64,000 bases of DNA from Janthinobacterium lividum (GTDB lineage Bacteria > Pseudomonadota > Gammaproteobacteria > Burkholderiales > Burkholderiaceae_D): NCBI RefSeq assembly GCF_011601275.1, contig NZ_JAAOLY010000004.1, forward strand, positions 124,001-188,000, read 5' to 3'. The notes beneath the pieces are model-generated. The model was not told the origin of the DNA and made no database searches. It was given only the letters and a program-made list of their open reading frames with translations. Of the stretch, positions 1 to 8,045 are shown piece after piece; within the stretch, counting starts at the first letter, position 1; each line of letters starts with the position of its first letter. The position numbers were made by a program, and so were the translations under genes.

Positions 1-1
1 T

Positions 2-199
2 TTGAGCCGGCAGGCGTTTTACGAAGATTGTCAAAAATTAACTTTAATATTTGCGGTAGGCTTGACGCTGTCAGTTCCTTTTCTATCAAATTCAGCGGCG
101 AAAACTATACCTTTTTCATCTATTGAAAAGCGGCAGTGGATTAGCGTGGTGAAAGCGAATAAAGCTGCTGATGTAATGTTGTTTTTTAAAAAAAACTAG
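2..199 (+). CDS. C-terminal end of an unidentified gene, frame uncertain
   Basis: An open frame runs from the window edge to a TAG that directly abuts the next start codon (TAGGTG), so this is probably the tail of a gene that begins outside the window. The apparent TTG start at base 2 is an edge artefact. Frame 1 is also open from base 1 to a TGA at 124-126 and reads like a plausible beta-rich tail, so the true frame, or a frameshift around 110-125, cannot be settled here. Base composition is AT-rich like the two genes that follow. No family is recognised. Confidence 0.3.
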   Translation: MSRQAFYEDCQKLTLIFAVGLTLSVPFLSNSAAKTIPFSSIEKRQWISVVKANKAADVMLFFKKN

Positions 200-1216
200 G
201 TGCGAAGAATAAATATCGGGTTTGATGTGAATAAAAAAACACTAAATATAGTATGGTGGAATGCAAATAATTTATTTCATTTCGATTCAAAAAAAAAGGG
301 AAAGAATCGATGGCCTGCTAACGAAGATTATTACAAAGCGAAATGTCAACGTGTTGATGATGCCATATCTGAAATAAGAAAGCAGTATCAAAAAATTGAT
401 ATATTATGCCTTTGCGAGATAACAAAAAAAGCTGCTGAGGAATTGAGGGATAGATTATTTCCGGGTTTTGGTGTTATTTCATTGGATGTGAAGAGTGATG
501 AGCCAACTTTGCAGGTTGCGATGATATTTCCACCTGACTCTGATTATGTGAAATATCAGGAGCAGTTGCCTATTGTTGTTCCTAATGTGCCCTCGGGAAC
601 TCGGCCTATGGCAGTCTTGGAAATTATGATTGGAAAACATCGTTTAAGAGTTATCGCCTGCCATTGGCAGGCGCGAATCGATGAGGACGGTTCTGATCGA
701 GGACGCTTTCGTTCTGCCGATTTCTTGAGTACATATAGTTTTGATTTTATAAGTCAGGACCAAGATTTTCATGACATTGTGATTGTTGGGGATTTGAATG
801 AGGAACCATATGAACCAAACTTAGGTGTTTTGAATGCTCATAGGCATCGAGGGCGCTCGCTTAAGAAATTTCATTGGACTGATCATAATGTAAAGCGCGT
901 CCATCTATATAATTCTTCTTGGCGTCTTCTTGGAGAAAAGCATCCTATTACATCACCTGAAATTTTGCACGGTTCGGAACACTCTGCTGGCACTTATTAT
1001 TGGGAAGCGAAGCATACTTGGCACCACTTTGATCACGCTATTGTGAGTGGTGGCTTATTAAGGGATAAAATTCCTTTTTTAGATGAGGGAGAGGCGTGCA
1101 TTCTCTCTCTTCCTTCTTTGCTGACTGAAGGTTTTCCTATTAAATTTTCTTGTGAAAATGGGAAGTATAGTGGATTGTCGGATCACTTACCGATTTTTTT
1201 AAAAATTAATATTTGA
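200..1216 (+). CDS. EEP-fold (endonuclease/exonuclease/phosphatase) protein
   Basis: The 338-residue product carries all landmark motifs of the DNase I-like EEP superfamily: an N-terminal WWNANNLF strand (about residues 19-26), the metal-binding Glu in CLCEIT (about 71-75), ACHWQAR, the GDLNEEP loop (about residue 196) and the C-terminal SDHLPIF (about 328). Family members hydrolyse phosphodiester bonds in DNA, RNA or phospholipid head groups; which substrate applies here is not visible. There is no signal peptide or membrane segment, so it should be cytoplasmic. The GTG at 200 overlaps the upstream stop; a GTG at 227 just before the first motif is an alternative. The gene is AT-rich compared with the chromosome and sits in an accessory block next to a tRNA scar. 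It could be a defence nuclease or an effector-like toxin; that is inference. Confidence 0.75.
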   Translation: MRRINIGFDVNKKTLNIVWWNANNLFHFDSKKKGKNRWPANEDYYKAKCQRVDDAISEIRKQYQKIDILCLCEITKKAAEELRDRLFPGFGVISLDVKSDEPTLQVAMIFPPDSDYVKYQEQLPIVVPNVPSGTRPMAVLEIMIGKHRLRVIACHWQARIDEDGSDRGRFRSADFLSTYSFDFISQDQDFHDIVIVGDLNEEPYEPNLGVLNAHRHRGRSLKKFHWTDHNVKRVHLYNSSWRLLGEKHPITSPEILHGSEHSAGTYYWEAKHTWHHFDHAIVSGGLLRDKIPFLDEGEACILSLPSLLTEGFPIKFSCENGKYSGLSDHLPIFLKINI

Positions 1217-1225
1217 GGAATTTTT

Positions 1226-1684
1226 ATGATAAATTTTGATGAGCTGTTGAAGAGTAGTTTATCGGTAGTTAATGAGGGTTATCAAACAGCCTTTGATGAT
1301 TTGGTTGATATTGTTGATCGGTTGAATAAGTCTATTAAATCAAATGCAGGGGATAACTTTGCTCTTGAATGGCAATGTATTAAGGATGAAGTTAAAGGAT
1401 CTTTATTTAGAATTTATTTTGATACTGATGAAAATAATCCTAAGGCCGAAGCGATCACTATCTCGAGTATTTTCATTCCTTCCCTCGGCTATCCGGTGAC
1501 GTACGGGGCATATTCTTTTAAGGCTAGGGTTTTCAGCGAAGGTGGTAAGTGTTCTAGTAAAGAGGAACTGGAAGAGTATTTTTCAGGTTTTTTGGCGTCT
1601 CCAGAATCACCTCTAATTCAAGCGATTGGTTTTGCAATGCGGAAAGCTGGTGACGACATTGAGGATGGCGTAGTGCCATTTTAA
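1226..1684 (+). CDS. Hypothetical protein, probable partner of the EEP protein
   Basis: This is a 152-residue acidic soluble protein with no recognised family, no signal peptide and no membrane segment. It begins 9 bp after the EEP gene behind a GAGGAA ribosome-binding site, so the two are almost certainly co-transcribed. The first half is predicted helical, the middle strand-rich. Its AT-rich composition matches the EEP gene. Its place directly behind a nuclease-fold gene makes an accessory or immunity role possible, but nothing in the sequence proves this. Confidence 0.6.
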   Translation: MINFDELLKSSLSVVNEGYQTAFDDLVDIVDRLNKSIKSNAGDNFALEWQCIKDEVKGSLFRIYFDTDENNPKAEAITISSIFIPSLGYPVTYGAYSFKARVFSEGGKCSSKEELEEYFSGFLASPESPLIQAIGFAMRKAGDDIEDGVVPF

Positions 1685-1750
1685 TGTTGCGGAAAAGTAT
1701 TGAAAATATGAGGTTTGCCAGATTTTAGTGATGTAATGTGTAACTTACAC

Positions 1751-1827
1751 GTACCGCCTTACAGAGGAGGTAGAGCATATGTCTCATAATCCTTTGGTGC
1801 GCGGTTCGACTCCGCGGGGGCTTACCA
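1751..1827 (+). tRNA. Degenerate tRNA-Met (CAU) copy, probable integration scar
   Basis: The 3' half is intact: anticodon loop 1783-1789 with CAT at 1785-1787, a perfect 5-bp T stem (CGCGG/CCGCG), the acceptor 3' strand, discriminator A and CCA at 1825-1827. The 5' half is damaged: only about 4 of 7 acceptor positions can pair, the D-stem 5' strand seems to have lost about three bases, and the anticodon stem 5' strand does not pair. The full span is 77 nt, so this is a decayed tRNA rather than random similarity. It lies 200 bp from the end of the phage late gene D, where P2-like phages keep their att site, so it is best read as an att remnant. Confidence 0.6.
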
Positions 1828-1835
1828 ATAAGGTC

Positions 1836-1869
1836 AAGGGCTTAGATGAAAATCTAAGTCCTTTTTTCT
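1836..1869 (+). terminator. Rho-independent terminator behind the tRNA-Met copy
   Basis: A 12-bp stem (1836-1847 with 1852-1863, one G-T pair) with a GAAA tetraloop is followed by a T-rich run. It directly follows the CCA end, as expected for a native tRNA transcription unit. Confidence 0.8.
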
Positions 1870-2035
1870 TGCTTTCTCGTGTAGGCACTGTATAAGTTTT
1901 TCTTTCTCACCTTCCAAGGCAAAGTGAGAATTTGTGATATTTGCGAGCAAGTTGCTATCGTAACTTGTGTGGAAGGGTTCGGCCGCTTGCAAACATTGCA
2001 TGCCACAAGCCTGAGCGGACGTTAATTGCCCACGT

Positions 2036-3307
2036 TCATACCGATTGTGCGGCGGCTACGGCTTGCGTAGGCATCCAAGGTTTCTCGCTATTTTCACGTA
2101 TGATCTCGCGCACCTCCTCAATATGCTTCCACGCATGCAGCGCCGCCCGCTTGGCGGCCTGCTTGCTCTTGTAAAGATGCTCCAGCGTCTTGAGCGTGCC
2201 AGCGGCGCCGGCTTGCTCCTGCCCCGATTTTTTCTTCTTCGCCGCCACATCCTTCCACTTGGCCACAACGCCCGTGACGCCTTCGTCCGGGTCTTTCTCT
2301 TCCTCGCGCTCGGCCTCGACCGCCTCCGTTTTCGTTTCAAACTCCACCCGTGTGGTAAAACCGTTGCCGCCCAGGCTGTGCGTGACCTTGACCGATAGCC
2401 ATTCGGTGGCGTCGATCTCTGGTTTGAAGCCGCTCACCGTCACGGGCGATTGCGGGAACACGGCCGGGTTGCCCAGGGCCAGGCTCATTTCAAAGGTGGC
2501 CAGGCCACGCAAGATGCGCTGCCATTCGGCGACGGCCGCCGCGCGCGCGTCCGTTTCGTTGGCGAAGGTGGTGCGCAGGCGCTTGCTGTTGCCGGGGACG
2601 CCGGCCACGACGCTGCGGCGGCGCGCGTAGCGCTCGTCGTGCCAGAAGGCGCGCACGCCCGTGTAGGCGTCGCTTTCGGCGCTGTGGTAGCGGTGGCCGT
2701 CGCCCAGGGCACGCGTGATGGGGATGACGGGCAGCGCCTTGCCGCTGGCCGTGCGGCTGTCGTTGATGGGGATGAACAGCAGCTTGTCATTCTTGACGGT
2801 GGCCACCGCGTCGTATTTCCTGCCCAGCCGGCGCAGGAAGGCCGCATCGCTTTCGTGCGTCTGATCGATGTGCTCGATGGCGGTATCGCGCAGGCGCGCT
2901 GATACGCCTGACGCCAGCTCATTGCGAAAGGCGATGGCCTCGATGATGGCGCCCAGGGTTGTCTTGTGAAAGCTGTGTTCCTGCTGCTGCTTAAACGTGT
3001 CGATCAGGTTGGCCGACCTGGCGCGCAGGGTGATGGTGTCGGGCGCGCCGCTGTGCTCCACCTCGTCCACGGTGAACTTGCCCATGTTCACCAGGCCGGA
3101 CGATTGCCAGCCCAACGCCAGTTCGATCTGCGCGCCACGCGGCGGCATGGCCAGCTTGCCGTCGCTGTCATCCAGGGCCAGGTCGAGCTGGTCGCTCTCG
3201 TCGCCGCGGCAAAGCGTCAAGGTCAGATTGATGAGGCGCGGCGAGACGATGGCGGTGATGTCCTTGTCCTCGATGGTGACGCGGAAGGCGGGGATATGCT
3301 CGCTCAT
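2036..3307 (-). CDS. D: P2-like phage late control protein D (tail hub)
   Basis: The 423-residue product matches the P2 GpD family: a hub/baseplate protein structurally related to VgrG/gp27, which holds the tail tube at the baseplate and was historically named for late control. Recognisable features are the N-terminal FRVTIEDKDIT start, the IDQTHESDAAFLRRLGRKYDA segment typical of GpD/VgrG proteins, and a charged Lys/Glu-rich C-terminal tail that is longer than in P2 itself (387 residues). The start codon overlaps the stop of gene U (ATGA), as usual in this operon. It is the last late gene before the tRNA-Met scar; the ogr activator gene that follows D in P2 is absent. Confidence 0.93.
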   Translation of the reverse strand: MSEHIPAFRVTIEDKDITAIVSPRLINLTLTLCRGDESDQLDLALDDSDGKLAMPPRGAQIELALGWQSSGLVNMGKFTVDEVEHSGAPDTITLRARSANLIDTFKQQQEHSFHKTTLGAIIEAIAFRNELASGVSARLRDTAIEHIDQTHESDAAFLRRLGRKYDAVATVKNDKLLFIPINDSRTASGKALPVIPITRALGDGHRYHSAESDAYTGVRAFWHDERYARRRSVVAGVPGNSKRLRTTFANETDARAAAVAEWQRILRGLATFEMSLALGNPAVFPQSPVTVSGFKPEIDATEWLSVKVTHSLGGNGFTTRVEFETKTEAVEAEREEEKDPDEGVTGVVAKWKDVAAKKKKSGQEQAGAAGTLKTLEHLYKSKQAAKRAALHAWKHIEEVREIIRENSEKPWMPTQAVAAAQSV

Positions 3308-3912
3308 TTGAACTTGTCCGCCGCGCTGCCGATGGCGCCGCTGATGCCGGCGCCGATCTTGTCTTTCATGTCGTTGACGACGCCGCCGTATTTCGACGTG
3401 ATGCCGCCCACCACATTGCCCACCACGCTGCCCACGGCATTTTTGGCTGCGCCGGCCACGCTGCTGGTGATGCCGTCGATGCTGAGCATGTTTTTCAGGT
3501 CGCCGATGTCACCCAGGCCGACCATGGCCAGCACGCCGTCGTCGTCACGTTTCAGGGCAATTGAAAACTCCACGCGCTTGGCGCCGCCGCTGCCGTCCAG
3601 GATGGTGCGGCCCTCCGTCATGCTGGTGATGCGGTAGGAGCCGAGGATGCGGCCCGTGCCCTGGATCAGTATCCACGATTTGCCGGTATCGGCCATCATG
3701 CGCAGCGCATCGAGCGAATACAGGGAGCCGGTCAGTTCCGGCGCCACCCAGCCGGACAGGGTAATCGTGTCGTCGCCGGGCCCGACATACTGGTGCGCGT
3801 CGCGCAGGCCCACGCGCGCCGTGCTGGCGTGCTTCCATTCCGTTTGCCGCTGCAGCTCGTGATAGGCCAGCGTGGGCAGGCTGAAAACGAACATGCCTAA
3901 AATCATCATCAT
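3304..3912 (-). CDS. U: P2-like phage tail protein U
   Basis: A GpU-family tail terminator/completion protein of about 200 residues. The conserved N-terminal half is evident (MFVFSLPTLAYHELQRQ, then the SGWVAPELTG and GRILGSYRI regions), followed by a glycine/alanine-rich C-terminal extension with helical repeats (VGNVVGGIT-like) that is longer than in P2 (159 residues). Three ATG codons in a row open the gene; the third may be the real start. It lies between T and D with a 4-bp overlap to D, the canonical P2 order. Confidence 0.9.
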   Translation of the reverse strand: MMMILGMFVFSLPTLAYHELQRQTEWKHASTARVGLRDAHQYVGPGDDTITLSGWVAPELTGSLYSLDALRMMADTGKSWILIQGTGRILGSYRITSMTEGRTILDGSGGAKRVEFSIALKRDDDGVLAMVGLGDIGDLKNMLSIDGITSSVAGAAKNAVGSVVGNVVGGITSKYGGVVNDMKDKIGAGISGAIGSAADKFK

Positions 3913-3924
3913 GGTGTGGTTCCT

Positions 3925-6900
3925 TTAATCGTGGTCGCGCAGGGAAGAGCGGATGCGCGCCGCCTTTTCGCGGTCGCGCTGTTCCATGGCCGCATACACG
4001 GCGCGCGCGATGGCCTGGGGATCGGAACCGGCTTGCGCTTGGATCGTGATTTCGATCTTGTCGCCTTGAATCGTCATGCCGGCGCCGAAGCCGCCTTGCG
4101 CCAGCGGCGCGCGCGTGTCGAAGGCGCTGGCGGGTAATGCCGTGGCCGTACCGATGGCAATGCCCGCGCCCAATTGCGTCAGGCGCTGCGCCAGGCTCGA
4201 TACCTTGGCAATCGGCGCGCCCTCGCTGCGGTCCAGGCCCACGGCCAGGCCTTGCATGGTGTAGTCGCCGAGCTGGGCAAAGACGCGGCTCGGGCTGTGG
4301 ATGCCCAGCTTTTCCTTGAACCAGGCAATGGTGCTGGAACCGGCATTGCTGATGGCGTCCTTGACGGCGCTCATGGAACCCGTGATGCCGTTGACCAGGC
4401 CGCGCAGGATGTTGGCACCGAACTCGGTGAACTTGGCCGGCAGCTCGATGCCGAACCATCCGAGCACACCAGCGAACGCCTGGTAAAACACGCCCAGCGG
4501 TGACCAGTTGATGACCAGGGCCGTGATGCTGCCCATGCCGCCAGCGCAGACGGTGCGCAGGCGCGCCCAGATATCGGCGAAGAAGGCGGCAATCGGCTGC
4601 CACGATGCGGTGATGCGCTGCAGGATGGTGGCGCCGAAGTCGGTGAACTTGGCCGGCAACGCGATGCCGAACCAGCCCAGCACGCCCGCAAAGGCGCGAT
4701 AGAACAGAGCAAGCGGTGTCCAGTTGGCGATCAGGGCGCTGACGCCGCCAATGCCGCCGGCAAAGGCCATCTTGATCTGCGACCAGATGCCGGTAAAGAA
4801 GCCGGCCAGCGGCGCCAGGGCAGTGGCGATGCGCTCCCGGATGCCGGCAGCGAAGTCGGTGAACTTGGCCGGCAGCGCGATGCCGAACCAGCCCAGCACG
4901 CCCGCGAAGGCGCGGTAGAGCAGGCCCAGCGGCGACCAGTTGGCGATCAGGCCATTGACGCCGACGAAGCCGCTGGCAAAGGCCGCCTTGACGTCCGACC
5001 ACAGGCCGGCAAAGAAAGCCTTGATCGGCTCCCAGTTTTTATAGATCAGGTAGGCGGCGCCGGCAATCAAGGTCACGGCAATGCCAATCGGGTTCATGAA
5101 GAAGGCGCGGCCCAGCCACAGCACGGCGCGGCCCATCCACATGAAGGCGCCGCCCAGGCCGCGCAGGATGGGCGTGAGTACGCCACCCGTCATGCCCATT
5201 TTGGCGAACATGACGTGCAGCATGGCGTACGGACCGATCAGGGCGGCAATGCCCAGCATCAGCGGGCCGAGCACCAGCAGGATGCCCGCCAGCACGGCAA
5301 ACGCCGTAATCATGACCTTGGCCAAAGTAGGATTACGCTCCATGAAGCCGTTCAGACGCTGCACAGTACTGATGGCCAGTTCCAGCCCCTGCGCGTACAG
5401 CGGCAGGATTTTCTCGCCCATGGTGAGCTTGAGATTGGCCAGCTTGGATTGCGCTTCCAGTTCCTTGCCGGCGGCCGAGTCGCGGCCCAGCTTGTCCAGG
5501 GTGCCGATGTCGGCGGCGCCACGGTTGAGCTTTTCGTTCTTGTGGATTTGCACGCGCTGCAAGTACATCTGCGAGTACAGGTTCGACGCGGTGCGGTTGG
5601 AAAAGATGCTGCCGATGGCATCGAGCACGTGCTTTTTCTCCGTGATGCCCTTTTTGGCCAGTTGCGGCAACAGCACTTTTTCCATCCACTCGAACTGATT
5701 TTCGCGGAACAGCTCGGAACCCAGCAGGGCGCCGGGATCAAGGAAGGCAATTTGCCCCGCCTTATCGGGCGTGACTTTGCTTTTGTCGCCGATCAGGCCG
5801 AACTCATCCAGCTTTTTGACCGACCGTTTCGTCGTGCGGCCTTGGTACAAGTTCTGGTAGGCGCTCATCAGGGACGTGCCGACGCGGTTGCCGCTCATTT
5901 CCTGCACCAGCGGTTCCATCTGGTAATAAAACGCATCATCTTTCAAGCCCTTGGCGGCGATGCCGCCCGTCTTGATCATGTTCAGCCATTCATTCGGCCC
6001 GACGCGCCCGCCCGTGGCCGTGATGACCTGTTGCACGATGTTGGCCTGGGCTTCGAATTTTTCCTTGCTTTCCAGGCCGCCGCGCAGCTCGATGACCTTG
6101 AGCATGTCCATGAACTTGCGTTCGTTGTCGGCGCCTTCTTCCTCGCCAAAAAAAGCGTGGTTGGCAAACTTCATCTTGGCCAGGGTAGGGGCGACCATTT
6201 CCGCGTGGTGCACGTCGGCAAAGGCGCTCATGCCGTCGCGCATGAGCTGCAGGTTGTCGAGCTGGCTGGTGCCGTAAGTCTTCATGTTGCGCGCGAAGGC
6301 GACGGCCTCGGCCGATACCTTGTCGCCCAGGCCGAGCGCATTCACGCGGCCCACTTCCGTTTGATAGTGCTTGGCCTCGTTCAGCCCCTTCACGACGGGC
6401 GCACCCAGTACGGCGCCCGTGGCGGTGGCGCCAGCGCCGGCCATGGCCAGGTTGCCCGCCTTGTTGCGCAGTTTATCCGCATGCTGGGTGGCGTTGGTCA
6501 CGCGCTGCTGCTTGCCGGCCGCGTTGGCCAGCTTCTGCTGCTGCAAGGTCATTGTTTTGTTGGTGGCCTCGATTTCCCGGCGCAAGGTGCGCTCGTGATT
6601 GGCCAGGTCTTTGGTGCCGATGCCGGCGCCGGCCAGGCGTTCGCGCATGACCTGCAGTTGCTGCGCCTGCTGCTGGCCAGCCGTTTTGAGGGCGCCGGCC
6701 GCTTTGACGGCGGCGTTAAATTCGCGCGTCATGGCGCGTGTGGGCGCCTCCGCCTGTTTCATTTTGGTGGCGAGGCTGGCCACCTTCTGCTGCGCCGCTT
6801 CCAGCTTGCTGCGTGTGGCGTCCAGGCCGCCGTGCAGCTCGCGGAATTTGCTGATGTTTTTTTGCTGTGCGTTCAGGTCGCGCAAGCGGTCGCTGGTGGC

Positions 6901-7011
6901 TTTCAAAGCCTTGGCCGTGTCGCTGGAGCCGCCCATGATCTTTTTCAGCGGGCCGGTGATTTTATCCAGCGCTGCAAACACTACCTGTAATTTCAAATCC
7001 CGGCCAGCCAT
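3925..7011 (-). CDS. T: P2-like tail tape measure protein T
   Basis: This 1028-residue protein sets tail length. It begins with a long helical/coiled-coil region (residues about 1-200, rich in Ala/Gln/Lys), continues with the TP901-type core, and has hydrophobic segments around residues 560-640 (ITAFAVLAGILLVLGPL, IGIAVTLIAGAAYLIY). The C-terminal third contains three near-repeats of a Trp-rich module (NWSPLGLLYRAFAGVLGWFG and two variants) at roughly residues 690-890. P2 GpT is about 815 residues, so the tail is predicted to be longer than that of P2. Gene order E/E'-T-U-D is canonical. Confidence 0.93.
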   Translation of the reverse strand: MAGRDLKLQVVFAALDKITGPLKKIMGGSSDTAKALKATSDRLRDLNAQQKNISKFRELHGGLDATRSKLEAAQQKVASLATKMKQAEAPTRAMTREFNAAVKAAGALKTAGQQQAQQLQVMRERLAGAGIGTKDLANHERTLRREIEATNKTMTLQQQKLANAAGKQQRVTNATQHADKLRNKAGNLAMAGAGATATGAVLGAPVVKGLNEAKHYQTEVGRVNALGLGDKVSAEAVAFARNMKTYGTSQLDNLQLMRDGMSAFADVHHAEMVAPTLAKMKFANHAFFGEEEGADNERKFMDMLKVIELRGGLESKEKFEAQANIVQQVITATGGRVGPNEWLNMIKTGGIAAKGLKDDAFYYQMEPLVQEMSGNRVGTSLMSAYQNLYQGRTTKRSVKKLDEFGLIGDKSKVTPDKAGQIAFLDPGALLGSELFRENQFEWMEKVLLPQLAKKGITEKKHVLDAIGSIFSNRTASNLYSQMYLQRVQIHKNEKLNRGAADIGTLDKLGRDSAAGKELEAQSKLANLKLTMGEKILPLYAQGLELAISTVQRLNGFMERNPTLAKVMITAFAVLAGILLVLGPLMLGIAALIGPYAMLHVMFAKMGMTGGVLTPILRGLGGAFMWMGRAVLWLGRAFFMNPIGIAVTLIAGAAYLIYKNWEPIKAFFAGLWSDVKAAFASGFVGVNGLIANWSPLGLLYRAFAGVLGWFGIALPAKFTDFAAGIRERIATALAPLAGFFTGIWSQIKMAFAGGIGGVSALIANWTPLALFYRAFAGVLGWFGIALPAKFTDFGATILQRITASWQPIAAFFADIWARLRTVCAGGMGSITALVINWSPLGVFYQAFAGVLGWFGIELPAKFTEFGANILRGLVNGITGSMSAVKDAISNAGSSTIAWFKEKLGIHSPSRVFAQLGDYTMQGLAVGLDRSEGAPIAKVSSLAQRLTQLGAGIAIGTATALPASAFDTRAPLAQGGFGAGMTIQGDKIEITIQAQAGSDPQAIARAVYAAMEQRDREKAARIRSSLRDHD

Positions 7012-7125
7012 CTATTCCGCTCCGCTTCGTTGCCGGGCGCGTTCGCGCCAGGCCATCAGTTCATCAATCGTAAAATCGTCCATCGCTGCCGGCGTCCAGT
7101 GGAAGACGCCGGCAATGTCGGCCAT
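7012..7125 (-). CDS. E': P2-like tail protein E' (frameshift partner of E)
   Basis: A 37-residue reading frame whose product (MADIAGVFHWTPAAMDDF and a MAWRERARQ tail) is the classic GpE' sequence. It is normally expressed as a fusion to gpE by -1 ribosomal frameshifting. The slippery heptamer TTTTTTG lies on the minus strand at 7182-7176, inside gene E; slipping back one base there puts the ribosome into this frame, which stays open to the TAG at 7012. The E/E' pair acts as tail assembly chaperone for the tape measure protein encoded immediately downstream. Confidence 0.88.
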   Translation of the reverse strand: MADIAGVFHWTPAAMDDFTIDELMAWRERARQRSGAE

Positions 7126-7133
7126 CGCGTCTT

Positions 7134-7442
7134 CTACTTCGCCGGGGATACCGAAAGGCGATCGGCTTTGCTCGCCAAAAAACCGGCAACCTCGGCGCCC
7201 ACGGCCAGCAGGTCGGCCGGGTCCATGTTGGCGATGTCGTGCGCGGTCAGGGTCGGCTCCGTGATGCGCGGCAGCACGATCTGCAGGGCCGACACGTTCA
7301 GGTTGGCCAGCTCGATCAGGGAAATGCCGCGTAGGGCGCCCGCCTTGGGCTTGCGCACGGTCAGCGAGGTGATGAGGCTGTCGCCGCGCTTGATAGGTTC
7401 GTCCAGTTCGATGACGGCGCTGTTTTGGGTATCGTTGTTCAT
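7134..7442 (-). CDS. E: P2-like tail assembly protein E
   Basis: The 102-residue GpE-family protein acts with E' as a tail assembly chaperone between the tube gene FII and the tape gene T. The sequence shows the expected start (VIELDEPIKRGDSLITSLTV) and the terminal ADLLAVGAEVAGFLAS, where the T_TTT_TTG frameshift site falls. The zero-frame product ends 16 codons later at TAG; the -1 product continues into E'. Confidence 0.92.
   Translation of the reverse strand: MNNDTQNSAVIELDEPIKRGDSLITSLTVRKPKAGALRGISLIELANLNVSALQIVLPRITEPTLTAHDIANMDPADLLAVGAEVAGFLASKADRLSVSPAK
7176..7182 (-). promoter_or_regulatory. Programmed -1 frameshift site for E/E'
   Basis: The minus strand reads GGT TTT TTG in the E frame, the T_TTT_TTG heptamer known from phage P2. 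The -1 frame is open from here through E'. The zero-frame stop lies about 50 nt downstream. This is a recoding site, not a mutation, because both products keep family-typical sequence. Confidence 0.85.
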
Positions 7443-7479
7443 GGTGTGTTCCTTGTGGTGGTGTGATTAAAAAGTGGGA

Positions 7480-7989
7480 TTACAGGCCGATGGCGCGGCG
7501 CACGGCGTCGTTGCGGCTGACGCCGCCCATGATTTCCGTGCCGCTCATGAAGTCCAGTTCGATGATGGTGGCGCCGTCGATCATCAGCTTGTAATAGCTG
7601 CAAGGCATGGTGTACTTGTGGGTAGTGTCGTCGCCCATCTTGGCCGTACCCATATCGACTTCCTTGTAACGGCCGCGCACGACGACCTCAACGGCGGCCA
7701 CCGTACCGTCATCGTCTTCCTGGTAGGCGCCGGCAAAGCGCAGTTGTACGGCGCCGTGCGAACTGGCGCCGTAGTGCTGCAGGGCGCTGGCGATCAGGCC
7801 GCCCGCGCTCCATTCCAGCTGGATGGCTTCGTTGCCGAAGTCCACGGATACGGGGCCGCTCATGCCGCCGGCGCGGTACTCTTCCATCTTGCGGCTGAGC
7901 TTGGGCAAGGTCACTTCGGGCACCTGGCCCATGTAGGAAGTACCGTCTTGAAACAAAATAAAGTCTTTCAGCTTGCGGGGCAGGCCCAT
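7480..7989 (-). CDS. FII: P2-like major tail tube protein FII
   Basis: This 169-residue protein polymerises into the inner tail tube through which DNA passes. It has the GpFII signature MGLPRKLKDFILF at the N terminus and the PEVTLPKLSRKMEEYR motif. The start is set at the ATG at 7989, preceded by GGAG; a TTG four codons upstream is less likely. It lies between the sheath gene FI and E, as in P2 (172 residues there). Confidence 0.93.
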   Translation of the reverse strand: MGLPRKLKDFILFQDGTSYMGQVPEVTLPKLSRKMEEYRAGGMSGPVSVDFGNEAIQLEWSAGGLIASALQHYGASSHGAVQLRFAGAYQEDDDGTVAAVEVVVRGRYKEVDMGTAKMGDDTTHKYTMPCSYYKLMIDGATIIELDFMSGTEIMGGVSRNDAVRRAIGL

Positions 7990-8045
7990 GGCGTTCTCCA
8001 ATGTTCAGTTGCGCCCGCACGGGGCGGGCAGGGTGGTAAGGGCGC

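Noticed and set aside
5215..6990. 591-codon open frame opposite the tape measure gene
   Set aside because: Antisense shadow caused by high GC at third positions; no family, overlaps a well-identified phage gene completely.
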